NCBI GenBank assembly: GCA_016292515.1
Contig: JAEDIJ010000017.1
Coordinates: 1-39,879, forward strand
Direction: 5' to 3'
Length of the DNA: 39,879 bases
Source of the DNA: Victivallaceae bacterium
GTDB lineage: Bacteria > Verrucomicrobiota > Lentisphaeria > Victivallales > Victivallaceae
Part shown: positions 23,255-31,539 of the stretch, in pieces
How positions within the stretch are numbered: position 1 is the stretch's first letter
Layout of the letters: every line of letters begins with the position of its first letter
The notes under the pieces: generated by a model
Seen by the model: the letters and a program-made list of their open reading frames with translations, nothing else
What the model was told of the DNA's origin: nothing
Databases searched by the model: none
Made by a program: the position numbers and the translations under genes

Positions 23255-24484
23255 TTATAAGTTATAACTTAACTTCATACTCCGGCAAAACTGCCATATC
23301 TCTCTGGCGCGCAACGCGAGCGTGACGCCGAAAACGATCCCGAAAAACCGCCAGTCAAAGGGAAAATAGTCGAAATACGCCATCGACAAACGGGCGCAAT
23401 CGGGACACTGCGGCGCAAAACTTCCGAGGAATGCCGCCACGATCAAGACGAGCCACAAAAGAATCGCGCGGCGCAGCGTTTTCCCGTCGGGCGTGCAACA
23501 CCGCACCAGTGCGACGTAAAGCCCGATGAAAAACCAGTTTCCCAACTCCGGCAACATTTCTTCGGAAGACGGCGCGACAAAATATGCGGCAAACGTCAGA
23601 AGAATACTCCACGCCCAGACGAAAATGCTCCCCGTCGCAAAAAGCGGGAAACGCCACGATCTTTTTTGCCGCGCCGTCACCTTGCCGCGCTCAAACAGCG
23701 ACGCCAAAAGGAAAACATTCGCCACGAACGTCCACGTTTCGCTTTGGATGCGCCGCCAGTTTTCCGCGCCGAAAGCAACGTAAAGCAACGGCAACGCCAG
23801 CGTCGAAAAAAGACAAAAGATATGGAGGTCACGCATCCGTTCTTCGCCGGGATGTTTCATTCCGGCAAGAGCGATCAGAAATCCCGAAACCGCCAAAAAG
23901 AGCAGCTGAATGATACAGCGGTAAAAGAAATCCTCCGGCATATTCAGGAGAAAACCGCCGCAACGCCCCCGAAAAAAAAGATGTTCAAGCGCAATGGGAA
24001 ACGCGACGAAAAAAATGAAAAGACCGCTCCAATTAAAGCCCCCTTTACGCGCTTTGCGAAGCGACGCGAGCGCAGGCGTCACCGACGCGAGCGCGGCAAA
24101 AAAAGCGGCGTCGAGCGCAAAAAGCCGGATGGGAAGTTTCGGATAATCCAACGCCTGATCGAGGAGGAGAAAAACGACGATCGGCAGATAAAGGGCGCAG
24201 AATTTGCCCGCAACGATCCGCCACGCCGGCAAGGCGGTCGTCAGATTCATATCAAGCGCGGGGTCGCCGCTTTCGCGCTTCCAACGGTGTGACGCAAGGG
24301 CGACGCCGGTGACACAAAGGAGAAAAATTCCGGCGTGACAAAGAAAGATCCATTTTTCCTGTATTTTGCCGTAAAACCGTGCGGCGATCACCACGGTGCA
24401 GAAAAAAATCAGCAATGCGGCAAATCCCGTCAACACCTTGTGGTGCATCGTCTGACGCCATTCTTTGAGCCATACGGAAATCAT
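23255..24484 (-). CDS. ABC transporter permease (ABC-2-like integral membrane protein)
   Basis: A 409-residue, highly hydrophobic protein with about ten predicted membrane segments. The N-terminus 'MISVWLKEWRQTMHHKVL' followed by a long hydrophobic helix is typical of ABC-2-type permeases that couple to a single ATPase. It overlaps the upstream ATPase gene by four bases (ATGA), so the two surely form one exporter. The substrate is unknown. The gene ends inside a short repeat, GTTATAAG three times around 23238-23270, and no clear terminator follows. Confidence 0.75.
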   Translation of the reverse strand: MISVWLKEWRQTMHHKVLTGFAALLIFFCTVVIAARFYGKIQEKWIFLCHAGIFLLCVTGVALASHRWKRESGDPALDMNLTTALPAWRIVAGKFCALYLPIVVFLLLDQALDYPKLPIRLFALDAAFFAALASVTPALASLRKARKGGFNWSGLFIFFVAFPIALEHLFFRGRCGGFLLNMPEDFFYRCIIQLLFLAVSGFLIALAGMKHPGEERMRDLHIFCLFSTLALPLLYVAFGAENWRRIQSETWTFVANVFLLASLFERGKVTARQKRSWRFPLFATGSIFVWAWSILLTFAAYFVAPSSEEMLPELGNWFFIGLYVALVRCCTPDGKTLRRAILLWLVLIVAAFLGSFAPQCPDCARLSMAYFDYFPFDWRFFGIVFGVTLALRAREIWQFCRSMKLSYNL

Positions 24485-25200
24485 CGCGCCACCTCCTTTG
24501 CCGTTAAATTCAGATAAAGTTCCTCAAGAGTTTGCGCCTCATAACGCGGCAGAAGTTCATCGAGCCGCCCCTGGGCGATGACGCGCCCGGTATCGAGGAT
24601 GACGACGCCGGAAACAAATTCCTGCAATTCCGCCAGGATATGCGACGAAACGAGGATGGTATGCCCCTTTCCGGCGAGGCGGCGCAGGATGTCGCGCAAT
24701 TCACTGCGTCCGCGCGGATCCAACCCCTCGCCCGGTTCGTCGAGGAGAAAAACTTCCGGTTCCGCGATCAGCATCCGCGCCAGTGACACGCGCTGTTTCA
24801 TCCCGCGCGACAATTCGGAAAAAAATTTTTTCTCCCACTCCGGCAAAATCCCGCAGAATTTTGCGGCACATCGCGCCGCATCGGCGTCGCGGCAAAAGGC
24901 GCGGCGGTAAAAATCAAGGTATTCCGCAGTCGTGATATCGCCGACGTCGGGCAAGGTATCGGGCATCAAAGCAACGTATCGGCGGAGTTTCCGCGTATTG
25001 TCGAGGAGGTCGCAGTCATTCCATCTGACAGAGCCGGAATCACACCCCTCCGCGCCGGAAAGGATGCGCAAAAGCGTCGTCTTGCCCGCTCCGTTCGCCC
25101 CGGCGATGCCCCATATTTCCCCTTGCAGCACGGCAAAGGAAACCTCCTGCAACGCCGCGACCGCACCGAATTTTTTACTGATCTTATCGACTTCGAACAT
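24481..25200 (-). CDS. ABC transporter ATP-binding protein
   Basis: A 239-residue single-domain ABC ATPase. Walker A is 'GIAGANGAGKTTLLRILSG' (about residues 34-52), the signature is 'ELSRGMKQRVSLARML', Walker B is 'EVFLLDEPGEGLDP' and the switch His is in 'ILVSSHILAEL'. 'VALMPDTLPDVGDITTAEYL' fits the Q-loop region with a non-Gln variant. ATG 25200 was chosen because GAGGTG lies eight bases before it and the codon overlaps the prmA stop (TGATG). Works with the permease just downstream, probably as an ABC-2 exporter. Confidence 0.92.
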   Translation of the reverse strand: MFEVDKISKKFGAVAALQEVSFAVLQGEIWGIAGANGAGKTTLLRILSGAEGCDSGSVRWNDCDLLDNTRKLRRYVALMPDTLPDVGDITTAEYLDFYRRAFCRDADAARCAAKFCGILPEWEKKFFSELSRGMKQRVSLARMLIAEPEVFLLDEPGEGLDPRGRSELRDILRRLAGKGHTILVSSHILAELQEFVSGVVILDTGRVIAQGRLDELLPRYEAQTLEELYLNLTAKEVAR

Positions 25201-26093
25201 CACAATTTCACCTCTTTTTGAAAACAACCGCTCGTCCACTCGCGCAAAGTCTTGCGCTCCATTTCGACGAAACCGAGTTCGGTGAATTTCGCCGAAACCT
25301 CGTCGAATTCGCGGTTGAGGATCCCGGCGAGGACGAGAAATTTGCCGTCGCGCACCCAGCGGACGATGTTGTGCCGGAATTTGATCAGCAAGTGTCCGAG
25401 GATGTTGGCGCAGACGAGGTCGTATTTTTCCGGACGCCCCGCATAGACGGCGGCGTCGCCCTCGGTCGGAAAAATGTTGTCAAGATGATTCAGCGCGATG
25501 TTTTCCTTGGCGATATGCACCGCGTCGGGGTCGAGATCAAAGGCGTCGATCGTCCTGATCCCCGCGATGCCGCCCGCGATCGACAGAATTCCCGAACCGC
25601 ATCCGGCATCGAGGAGAGAATCGATTTTTTCCGTCGCCGCCAGACGGTCGATGCATTCCAGACAGTAGAGCGTCGTCGCGTGCTGTCCGGTGCCGAAACT
25701 TATCCCGGGGTCGATCGTCAGCACTTTCTGTCCCGGCTTCGGCGCGTCGTCGAGCCACGACGGACGAATGAGGAGCCGCGGCGAAATTTCGATCGAGTGG
25801 AAATACTTTTTCCACGCCTCCGCCCAATCTTCGCGCGCGAGCGTAAATTCTTTGGTACGACCGAGTTCGACGCCGAGGTCGCGGCACCAGATCTCGCTCG
25901 CGGCGCGAAAGGCGGCGAATTTTTCGGCGCGTTCCGCTTCGCTGGAAGCGTAGACGGTGTGCCAAAAGGTGTGATTTTCCAGATCCTCATAACCGCTGTA
26001 TTCGAAATCGAGCGCGGCAAAGAGTTCGTCGGCGGGGAGCGGAGAATATATCACCTCAACGCCGAAACAGTAGAGATTTTCCTGCATTTCCAT
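25200..26093 (-). CDS. prmA: Ribosomal protein uL11 methyltransferase
   Basis: SAM-dependent trimethylation of uL11. The 297-residue protein has 'WAEAWKKYFHSIEISPRLLIRPSW', 'DPGISFGTGQHATTLYCLECI', motif I 'LLDAGCGSGILSIAGGIAG' and the N-P/P-Y-equivalent 'DLVCANILGHLL', which together are specific for PrmA. It overlaps the SGNH hydrolase stop by one base (TAATG) and the ATPase start by one base. Confidence 0.94.
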   Translation of the reverse strand: MEMQENLYCFGVEVIYSPLPADELFAALDFEYSGYEDLENHTFWHTVYASSEAERAEKFAAFRAASEIWCRDLGVELGRTKEFTLAREDWAEAWKKYFHSIEISPRLLIRPSWLDDAPKPGQKVLTIDPGISFGTGQHATTLYCLECIDRLAATEKIDSLLDAGCGSGILSIAGGIAGIRTIDAFDLDPDAVHIAKENIALNHLDNIFPTEGDAAVYAGRPEKYDLVCANILGHLLIKFRHNIVRWVRDGKFLVLAGILNREFDEVSAKFTELGFVEMERKTLREWTSGCFQKEVKL

Positions 26094-27235
26094 TAGAGTC
26101 GCTCCTTCAAAATTTTTTCCAGTATCGGCGCGAGATAGGCACTCTGCCGGGCAAAGCCGTAGTCGGTCAGATGGATTCCGTCGACCGTCCCCTCAAAGAG
26201 GTCGGCTTCTCCGGAAATTCCGTTGATGAAGTAAAGCGCACAGTCACCTGCGGCGCGGCGGCGTTCCACGGTCCGCCGCTGAAAATCGCGGGCGGCGTCG
26301 GTGTCGAGATCAAGATAAAAATCCTTGCAGTGGATCGACCGGCTCAAAACGACAATGGGGACTTCGGGATGCTTCGCGCGGAGCGTGTCGATCACGTCGT
26401 CGAGCGTTTTTTGCAAAAGCGGAAGTTTCGCATTGGCTTCATAATCAAGGATATACATCGCGGGATCGGGGATTTTTGCGAGCATTTCTGCGACGGAGTG
26501 CTCTCCTTTGCCGCTGCCCGAAAAGCCGAAATTGAGGATCGGGCGGTTCCATTTGCGGCTCAAAATGTTGGTCGTACACATCCCCGGACGGCTCGCACAG
26601 CCGCCCTGCGTGATCGATGTGCCGTACCAGACGACGGGGCGCGTATTTCCCCACGCCGAAGGGGCTTCCACTTTGGCGTCGGGATCGAGTCCGAGTTCAA
26701 AACTTTTGACGCCGCTGTAAAGCGGGAAGTTGATGAGAAATTCGCGCATTTCCTTTTTCATCCCGCCGACGATCTCCGCCGTGTAGGAGGGTTTTTCGCG
26801 CGACACGGCAAAGCGGGCGCAACCGAAGTAACGCCGTGCGCCCGGTGCGCCGCAATAAAGGTCGAAACCGCAACTTCCCGTCGACGCCATATGATCCATC
26901 TGTATCGGGGGATCGAGCGTAACGCGCACGGAAATTTTAGTCGAATCGGTCTTGAATGCGAGCTGGACTCCGGAAGTGCAGACGCCGAGATTCATCACGG
27001 CGGGCGGAAGCCCCTGTTGCGGCACGCGGGCGAAACTTCCCTCTTTTTCCCGGAAAGCAAGCCCGCTCAAACGCAACGGCTTTGTATCGGCGGAAACCCA
27101 GCGCATATTTTCCCCCGCTTTGCGGGTCGCCATATCGGGGTCGATGCCGGCGAGAGATTTCACATTTTTTCCTCCGGTGCAAGCGGCGGTCAAAAAAAGC
27201 CGTGCCAACGCCGCGGTCGCGATCTTGAAATTCAT
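26093..27235 (-). CDS. Lipoprotein SGNH/GDSL hydrolase with N-terminal GxDLY domain
   Basis: Predicted secreted esterase of 380 residues. The signal peptide ends in a lipobox-like 'LTAAC' (Cys about residue 19), so it is probably membrane-anchored. The N-terminal half contains 'GSCGFDLYCG', the GxDLY motif that names the domain found before this SGNH subtype. The catalytic half has the Ser in 'VWYGTSITQGG', the Gly block 'FGFSGSGKGEH', an Asn-containing block 'LDYEANAKLP' and the D-x-x-H pair in 'DGIHLTDYGF'. Substrate unknown; relatives often act on acylated carbohydrates. ATG 27235 overlaps tcdA (ATGA); the 116-residue upstream extension of this frame is only tcdA read in another frame. Confidence 0.87.
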   Translation of the reverse strand: MNFKIATAALARLFLTAACTGGKNVKSLAGIDPDMATRKAGENMRWVSADTKPLRLSGLAFREKEGSFARVPQQGLPPAVMNLGVCTSGVQLAFKTDSTKISVRVTLDPPIQMDHMASTGSCGFDLYCGAPGARRYFGCARFAVSREKPSYTAEIVGGMKKEMREFLINFPLYSGVKSFELGLDPDAKVEAPSAWGNTRPVVWYGTSITQGGCASRPGMCTTNILSRKWNRPILNFGFSGSGKGEHSVAEMLAKIPDPAMYILDYEANAKLPLLQKTLDDVIDTLRAKHPEVPIVVLSRSIHCKDFYLDLDTDAARDFQRRTVERRRAAGDCALYFINGISGEADLFEGTVDGIHLTDYGFARQSAYLAPILEKILKERL

Positions 27236-27942
27236 TTTTCCTCTCCATTTTTCAGCAATTTCTCCACCGCGCACGCGGCGACGGCGGCACCAAAAGCGGC
27301 GACGACGAAACTGAGACTTCCCGGCACTTCGCTGTCGCCCTTTTCGCGGGGCGCGGGCGTTTCCGGCGAAAAGACGGTCGCGACGCCGGAAGTGATGCCG
27401 CGCAGTTTCAACTGATGACGCACCGCGCGGGCAAGCGGACAGTTGTGGGTGCGGCTGATATCCGCCTTTTCGACCTGGGTCGGGTCGAATTTTCCCGCCG
27501 CGCCCATCGAGGAAACGACGGAAATGCCGCGCTTGCGCGCTTCCAAAATCAGAGCGACTTTGACGGGAGTATCGTCCACGCAATCGACGACGAGATCGAC
27601 CTTGCCCTGCAAAAGCGCGGGAACGTCACCGGGCGTCAGAAATTGGTCGCAGGCAGAAAAAACGCCGCCGGGATTGATCTCAACGGCGCGTTGCGCCATC
27701 ACTTCCGCCTTGAATTTGCCGAGCGTGGAAGTCAGCGCGAGAAGCTGGCGGTTGCAGTTGCTCAAACTCACCTTGTCGCCGTCGATGAAAACAAGTTCGC
27801 CGACGCCGCACCGCACGAGAAATTCGGCGGCGTAACCGCCGACGCCGCCGACGCCGATCAAAAGGACGCGTTTTTGAGCCAAAGTTTCGCAGGCGCGGAG
27901 ACCTAAAATTTTTTCTGTCCGGCAACGGCGGTCGATGTCCAT
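27232..27942 (-). CDS. tcdA: tRNA threonylcarbamoyladenosine dehydratase (TcdA/CsdL, ThiF-like)
   Basis: E1-like ATP-dependent enzyme that cyclises t6A37 to ct6A in tRNA. The 236-residue protein has the nucleotide loop 'VLLIGVGGVGGYAAEFLVRCGVG', then 'FIDGDKVSLSNCNRQL' with the D-x-x-x-x-x-N-x-x-R-Q pattern, 'LVVDCVDDTPVK' and 'VSSMGAAGKFDPTQV', as in CsdL/TcdA. A C-terminal hydrophobic helix ('FVVAAFGAAVAACAVEKLL') fits the membrane-associated form. ATG 27942 has GAGGTG four bases upstream. t6A synthesis starts with TsaC encoded at 5.1 kb, so both ends of the pathway are in this window. Confidence 0.9.
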   Translation of the reverse strand: MDIDRRCRTEKILGLRACETLAQKRVLLIGVGGVGGYAAEFLVRCGVGELVFIDGDKVSLSNCNRQLLALTSTLGKFKAEVMAQRAVEINPGGVFSACDQFLTPGDVPALLQGKVDLVVDCVDDTPVKVALILEARKRGISVVSSMGAAGKFDPTQVEKADISRTHNCPLARAVRHQLKLRGITSGVATVFSPETPAPREKGDSEVPGSLSFVVAAFGAAVAACAVEKLLKNGEEK

Positions 27943-27950
27943 ATTGCACC

Positions 27951-28796
27951 TCAAATCAATTCGATAAGCGCGATTTCGCGGGGGCAGTTGAAACGCCGCG
28001 GAAAGGAGAGTTCGCCCGCGCCGCGCAAGACCGTCATTTCCAACGGCAACCCCTGTCTGCGGAAAAATCCCGACGCGAAGCGCGTGCCGTACCAGCTCGG
28101 CAGGAAAAAGGGCGGCAGAAAAGGCATTTTGACCTGCCCGCCGTGAAAATGTCCGGTGACGGCGAGGCGGTATTTTTTGAGCGCATCGGCATCGTCGAGA
28201 TAGACGACGGCGTCCGCGCTGTGGGCGAGGAGGATCGCACCGCCGGCGTCTTCCGGCACCGGCACGGCGCGGGGGATCCCCAGGTGCAGATCGGCACATC
28301 CCGCGATAAAAAGGCCGTCGTAGTTTTTCCCCTCGTTGACGAGATAATCGAAGCCCGCCTGACGGTACAATTCGCGCCACGTTTCAAGAGAGATCCACGT
28401 TTTGCACTGCTCCCAGTTGCCGGGCGAGGCGGCGGCAAAAGAAACTTCGCGCGTCAATTCGGCGAACGCCGCGGGAAACGCGTCGAGCGTCGCCGCTTCG
28501 CCGATGCCGTCCCCCGCGAGGAGGATGCCGTCGCACTTTTCGGCGATGACGAAATCGCGCAACGCCGCGATTTTGCGGTAATCGGCTTCGCGGCCGTTGA
28601 AATGAAGATCGGAAAGCGCGAGGAGTTTCCTCCCCGCAAGTTTCGGGTGAAGCGCGAGCCGGATCCGCAACACGCAACAGCCGCCGATTTTCCGGCGGTC
28701 GGAAGCAAGATCCGGCAGACGGTCATAGCGCAAGGCTCTTTCCGGATGATAGACATCCTCCGGAAAGACCTTGTCCAATGGCCGGTGAAACTTCAA
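27951..28796 (-). CDS. Metallophosphoesterase (YkuE/LpxG-like family)
   Basis: Calcineurin-like phosphoesterase of 281 residues. Metal ligands are visible in 'LLALSDLHFN' (D-x-H), 'ILLAGDGIG' (GD), 'LLAHSADAV' (His) and 'VTGHFHGGQVKMP' (G-H-x-H). The usual G-N-H-E motif reads 'PGNWEQ', with Trp replacing the His. No ATG precedes the first motif; the TTG at 28796 overlaps the greA stop and gives an N-terminus typical of the family ('FHRPLDKVF'), so it was taken as start, with a GTG nearer the domain as alternative. Related PVC enzymes include the lipid A pathway hydrolase LpxG, but substrate here is unproven. Confidence 0.75.
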   Translation of the reverse strand: MKFHRPLDKVFPEDVYHPERALRYDRLPDLASDRRKIGGCCVLRIRLALHPKLAGRKLLALSDLHFNGREADYRKIAALRDFVIAEKCDGILLAGDGIGEAATLDAFPAAFAELTREVSFAAASPGNWEQCKTWISLETWRELYRQAGFDYLVNEGKNYDGLFIAGCADLHLGIPRAVPVPEDAGGAILLAHSADAVVYLDDADALKKYRLAVTGHFHGGQVKMPFLPPFFLPSWYGTRFASGFFRRQGLPLEMTVLRGAGELSFPRRFNCPREIALIELI

Positions 28797-30880
28797 TCGT
28801 CCAGCTCCGCCGCCAGTTTTTCCGGCAGGGGACGCACGGCGGAAATCACGACTTTGCGGCTGCCGAGATCGATGCTTTCGCCGACCTGGCGGTTGAGCAA
28901 CGCCTTGCCGAGACGGGTGCGGTAACTGAGCATCCGGCGGTCGGGATCGCCGTCCCACGCGCCGACGAGATAACAGTTTTCCTTTTCGCCGTCGGAGTAG
29001 ACGAGATCGAGTTCGCACCCGATCACCGCCTGATCGGAGACCGCGATGCCGCTCATCACCATCGGCTGGATCTGCGCGAGATCGCGTTCCAATTCCGTGC
29101 GGCGGCGCGACAACTGGTTGCGGCGTTCCTTGGCGGCGTCGAATTCCGAATTTTCGCGGAAATCGCCGTGCGCGCGGGCGGTTTTGAGCGCCTCGCGGTT
29201 TTCGGGGATCTGGACGTTGATGAGATCTTCCAGCTCGGCGATGAGCCGGTGATGCGATTTCGTGCTGGTGAAAGCCGGTTCGTTGCTCGGCGGCGCCTTG
29301 ACTTCATTCTGCTTGTCGCGGCCGACGCCGGCACTGAGGATCTGCTTGGCGGCGCCGCCTTCAAGGGCATCCTGCAACAGCGGGGAAACGCGCGACAGTT
29401 TGACGAGGAGGCTCTGCCTTTCTGCGGCGGAAAGGAAAAGCGCGCCGCAGAGCGTCGCCGTGAACATCTTGGCGTTGCCGTCCGCCTGCGCGATCAAGCC
29501 CTTCTGGAAATCGGCATTGTCCATCAACAGCGTACGCAATTCGCGCATCGCGGGCCCCCACGCCTTGGGAACTTCGCCGACGCTGAGGAAACGCACGACG
29601 TTTTCGATATTGACCATCCGGACGAGATCGGCGGGGGCTTTTTTGCGGTTTTTCCAGATCCAGCAGAGGATATCGGCACTGCAACAGTGCTGTTTTTCGA
29701 TCACTTCCGCGAGTTTGGCGGCGTCGATCAGCGCGCCGAAACCGTTGAGTGCTTTAAGCGGCAGATGGGTCAGCAACGCGGCGAGATATTCACTGCCGAA
29801 AGCGGCGACCGTCGCCTTGCCGAGCGCGCCGAGCGTCTTGGCGGGCAGTTCGCCCCAGATCGCGAGATCTTCGAGACGCACGTTGACGGGGTCGGCGGGC
29901 CAGAAGATCGCCTTGCCGGCAAGCGGCGCCATCGCAGCCGGGAAATCCGCCGCGTCGGCGCGGTCGATCATCATCGCGACGATCGAAGCGAGCATTTTGA
30001 CTTCGCGGCGCGCCGTATCGGGGCGGAGCCGGGTAAAAAAGGCGGCAAACGCGGCATACTCGTCGTCGGTGAATTTGGCATCGCCCTCGGCTTCAAGGAG
30101 AAGTGCCATTTCCTGCAAGTTGCGTCCGTCGCAACCGCGCCGTTGCGCCGCCGCGGTCGTCGCGGCGGTCGACGCCCACCAGTTGTTGAAAACGCTCTCC
30201 GTCATCTTTTTGGCACAGCCGGCGAGTGCCATCGAACGCATTTCCTTGTCGGAAACCGCCATTTTGGCGCGCCGTTTGACGATCTCGCGGAAGCGCACCG
30301 AACTCACGGGGGAAGCCGAGGCTTCCATCAGACTTTTCAAATCTTCGTCCGCGCTGAAAACGATCGCTTCGCCGAGGACGACGTCCAGCGGCGTCGAGAG
30401 CGAACTCCCGTTACCGCGGAAAGGTCCGAGACCGACGCTGCCGTTGACGGCGTCGATCGCGGTCACCGCGCCCCAGCGTCCGGTCGCGGGCAGAAACACC
30501 ACGCTGCCCACCTGCAAAACGAGGAGGCGGTTCAGCCGCATCGCGATCTCGGAAACCGGCATATGCTCGTTGCGGATGCCGAGCGATCTCATAATGGGAT
30601 TGTGCGCAAGTTCGCGCGGCAGGATCATCCGCGCCGCGTCGGCGAATTCCTTGCGGAAAAACGCGCCCGGATCGGTGGTGAAACGCTCCGCCGCGAAGCG
30701 GATGAAATTCACCATATCCGGGGTGAAATCCGCTTTTTCCCACTCCTCCCAGAGGACGGCGAGCGTCTCCGCCGTTTCCGCGGTGAATGCGGTGTCTTTC
30801 AACTGGTTGGTCAATGCGGCGATCTGCGCTTTTTCCGGTGCAGAAGCCGCCGCCATCACAAGATCATCAAGTTCAGCCAT
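28793..30880 (-). CDS. greA: GreA-type transcription elongation factor with large N-terminal extension
   Basis: A 695-residue protein whose last ~150 residues are a GreA/GreB domain: the coiled-coil hairpin with 'ARAHGDFRENSEFDAAKERR' (acidic tip motif) and a C-terminal FKBP-like domain ('GCELDLVYSDGEKENCYLVG', 'LGKALLNRQVGESIDL'). Canonical GreA is only ~160 residues. The N-terminal ~540 residues are mainly alpha-helical by composition, with 'RMILPRELAHNP' and 'VVFLPATGRWGAVTAID' as a recognisable beta-rich patch, and have no family I can name from sequence. Chlamydial GreA has a comparable size, which supports a PVC origin. It has its own promoter and overlaps the metallophosphoesterase start. 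Confidence 0.88.
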   Translation of the reverse strand: MAELDDLVMAAASAPEKAQIAALTNQLKDTAFTAETAETLAVLWEEWEKADFTPDMVNFIRFAAERFTTDPGAFFRKEFADAARMILPRELAHNPIMRSLGIRNEHMPVSEIAMRLNRLLVLQVGSVVFLPATGRWGAVTAIDAVNGSVGLGPFRGNGSSLSTPLDVVLGEAIVFSADEDLKSLMEASASPVSSVRFREIVKRRAKMAVSDKEMRSMALAGCAKKMTESVFNNWWASTAATTAAAQRRGCDGRNLQEMALLLEAEGDAKFTDDEYAAFAAFFTRLRPDTARREVKMLASIVAMMIDRADAADFPAAMAPLAGKAIFWPADPVNVRLEDLAIWGELPAKTLGALGKATVAAFGSEYLAALLTHLPLKALNGFGALIDAAKLAEVIEKQHCCSADILCWIWKNRKKAPADLVRMVNIENVVRFLSVGEVPKAWGPAMRELRTLLMDNADFQKGLIAQADGNAKMFTATLCGALFLSAAERQSLLVKLSRVSPLLQDALEGGAAKQILSAGVGRDKQNEVKAPPSNEPAFTSTKSHHRLIAELEDLINVQIPENREALKTARAHGDFRENSEFDAAKERRNQLSRRRTELERDLAQIQPMVMSGIAVSDQAVIGCELDLVYSDGEKENCYLVGAWDGDPDRRMLSYRTRLGKALLNRQVGESIDLGSRKVVISAVRPLPEKLAAELDD

Positions 30881-30932
30881 TTGCTTTTCCTCATATTGTT
30901 ATAGAAAAATCACGTTTTTTCGACATTCTTAT

Positions 30933-30961
30933 AATATAATGGGAAATGCGCATCTTTACAA
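30933..30961 (-). promoter_or_regulatory. Putative promoter of the greA-to-ABC operon
   Basis: On the minus strand TTGTAA (30956-30961), a 17-bp spacer and TATATT (30933-30938). The start would be near 30926, some 45 nt before the greA ATG, which has GAGGAAAAG upstream. Confidence 0.75.
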
Positions 30962-30980
30962 GATGCTTCCGCACCGTTTT

Positions 30981-31535
30981 TCAGCGCGGGAAACGCGCGA
31001 TCGCCGCATCGGCGAGCGCGGTGAAATCCTCGCAGACGTCGGCGATGCCCGCGGCGCGCGCCGCGCTCTCCTCGCCGCGGCCGTATCCGGTGCGGATCAG
31101 GATATTCAACGCACAACGGGCGTTGATGCCCGACTGGACGTCGGAAATTTTGTCGCCGCACATCACGGATCGGTCGAGATCAAGATCAAGTTCGCGCGCC
31201 GCGCGCAACAGCAATCCCGGTTTCGGTTTGCGGCAAAGGCAATCGACGTCGTACTTCGGGTGATGGGGACAAATGTAAAAAGCGTCGATCTTTTCGCCCG
31301 ACGCGGCGAGGAGTTCCTGAATTTTGGCGTGGACTTTTTCGACGTCGTCCAGCGTGAAAAGTTTGCGCGCGACGCCCGACTGATTGGTGACGACGACGAC
31401 GGCGAAGCCCGCCGCGTGAAGTCTTTTTATTCCCTCGGCGACGCCCTTTTCGAGCCGCACGCCGGCGACGTCGTGCAAATAAGCGACCTGCTCGATGACG
31501 ACGCCGTCGCGGTCGAGAAAAACGGCTTTTTTCAT
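30981..31535 (-). CDS. gmhB: D-glycero-beta-D-manno-heptose-1,7-bisphosphate 7-phosphatase
   Basis: HAD phosphatase of LPS heptose synthesis, 184 residues. Motif I is 'KKAVFLDRDGVVIEQ', motif II is 'VVVVTNQSGVARKLF', and the zinc cluster 'CPHHPKYDVDCLCRKPKPGLL' (listed as C-x-H and C-x-C pairs) is specific for histidinol-phosphate/GmhB phosphatases. Motif IV is 'SVMCGDKISDVQSG'. It is five bases downstream of ispE in a three-gene unit with an oxidoreductase at the head. The partner genes gmhA and hldE are not in this window. Confidence 0.9.
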   Translation of the reverse strand: MKKAVFLDRDGVVIEQVAYLHDVAGVRLEKGVAEGIKRLHAAGFAVVVVTNQSGVARKLFTLDDVEKVHAKIQELLAASGEKIDAFYICPHHPKYDVDCLCRKPKPGLLLRAARELDLDLDRSVMCGDKISDVQSGINARCALNILIRTGYGRGEESAARAAGIADVCEDFTALADAAIARFPR

Positions 31536-31539
31536 TTTT

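Noticed and set aside
27236..27583. Upstream extension of the SGNH hydrolase
   Set aside because: This stretch is tcdA in another frame; the lipoprotein signal peptide begins at 27235.
28797..29018. Upstream extension of the metallophosphoesterase
   Set aside because: It is the shadow of the GreA C-terminus, rich in Arg and Pro.
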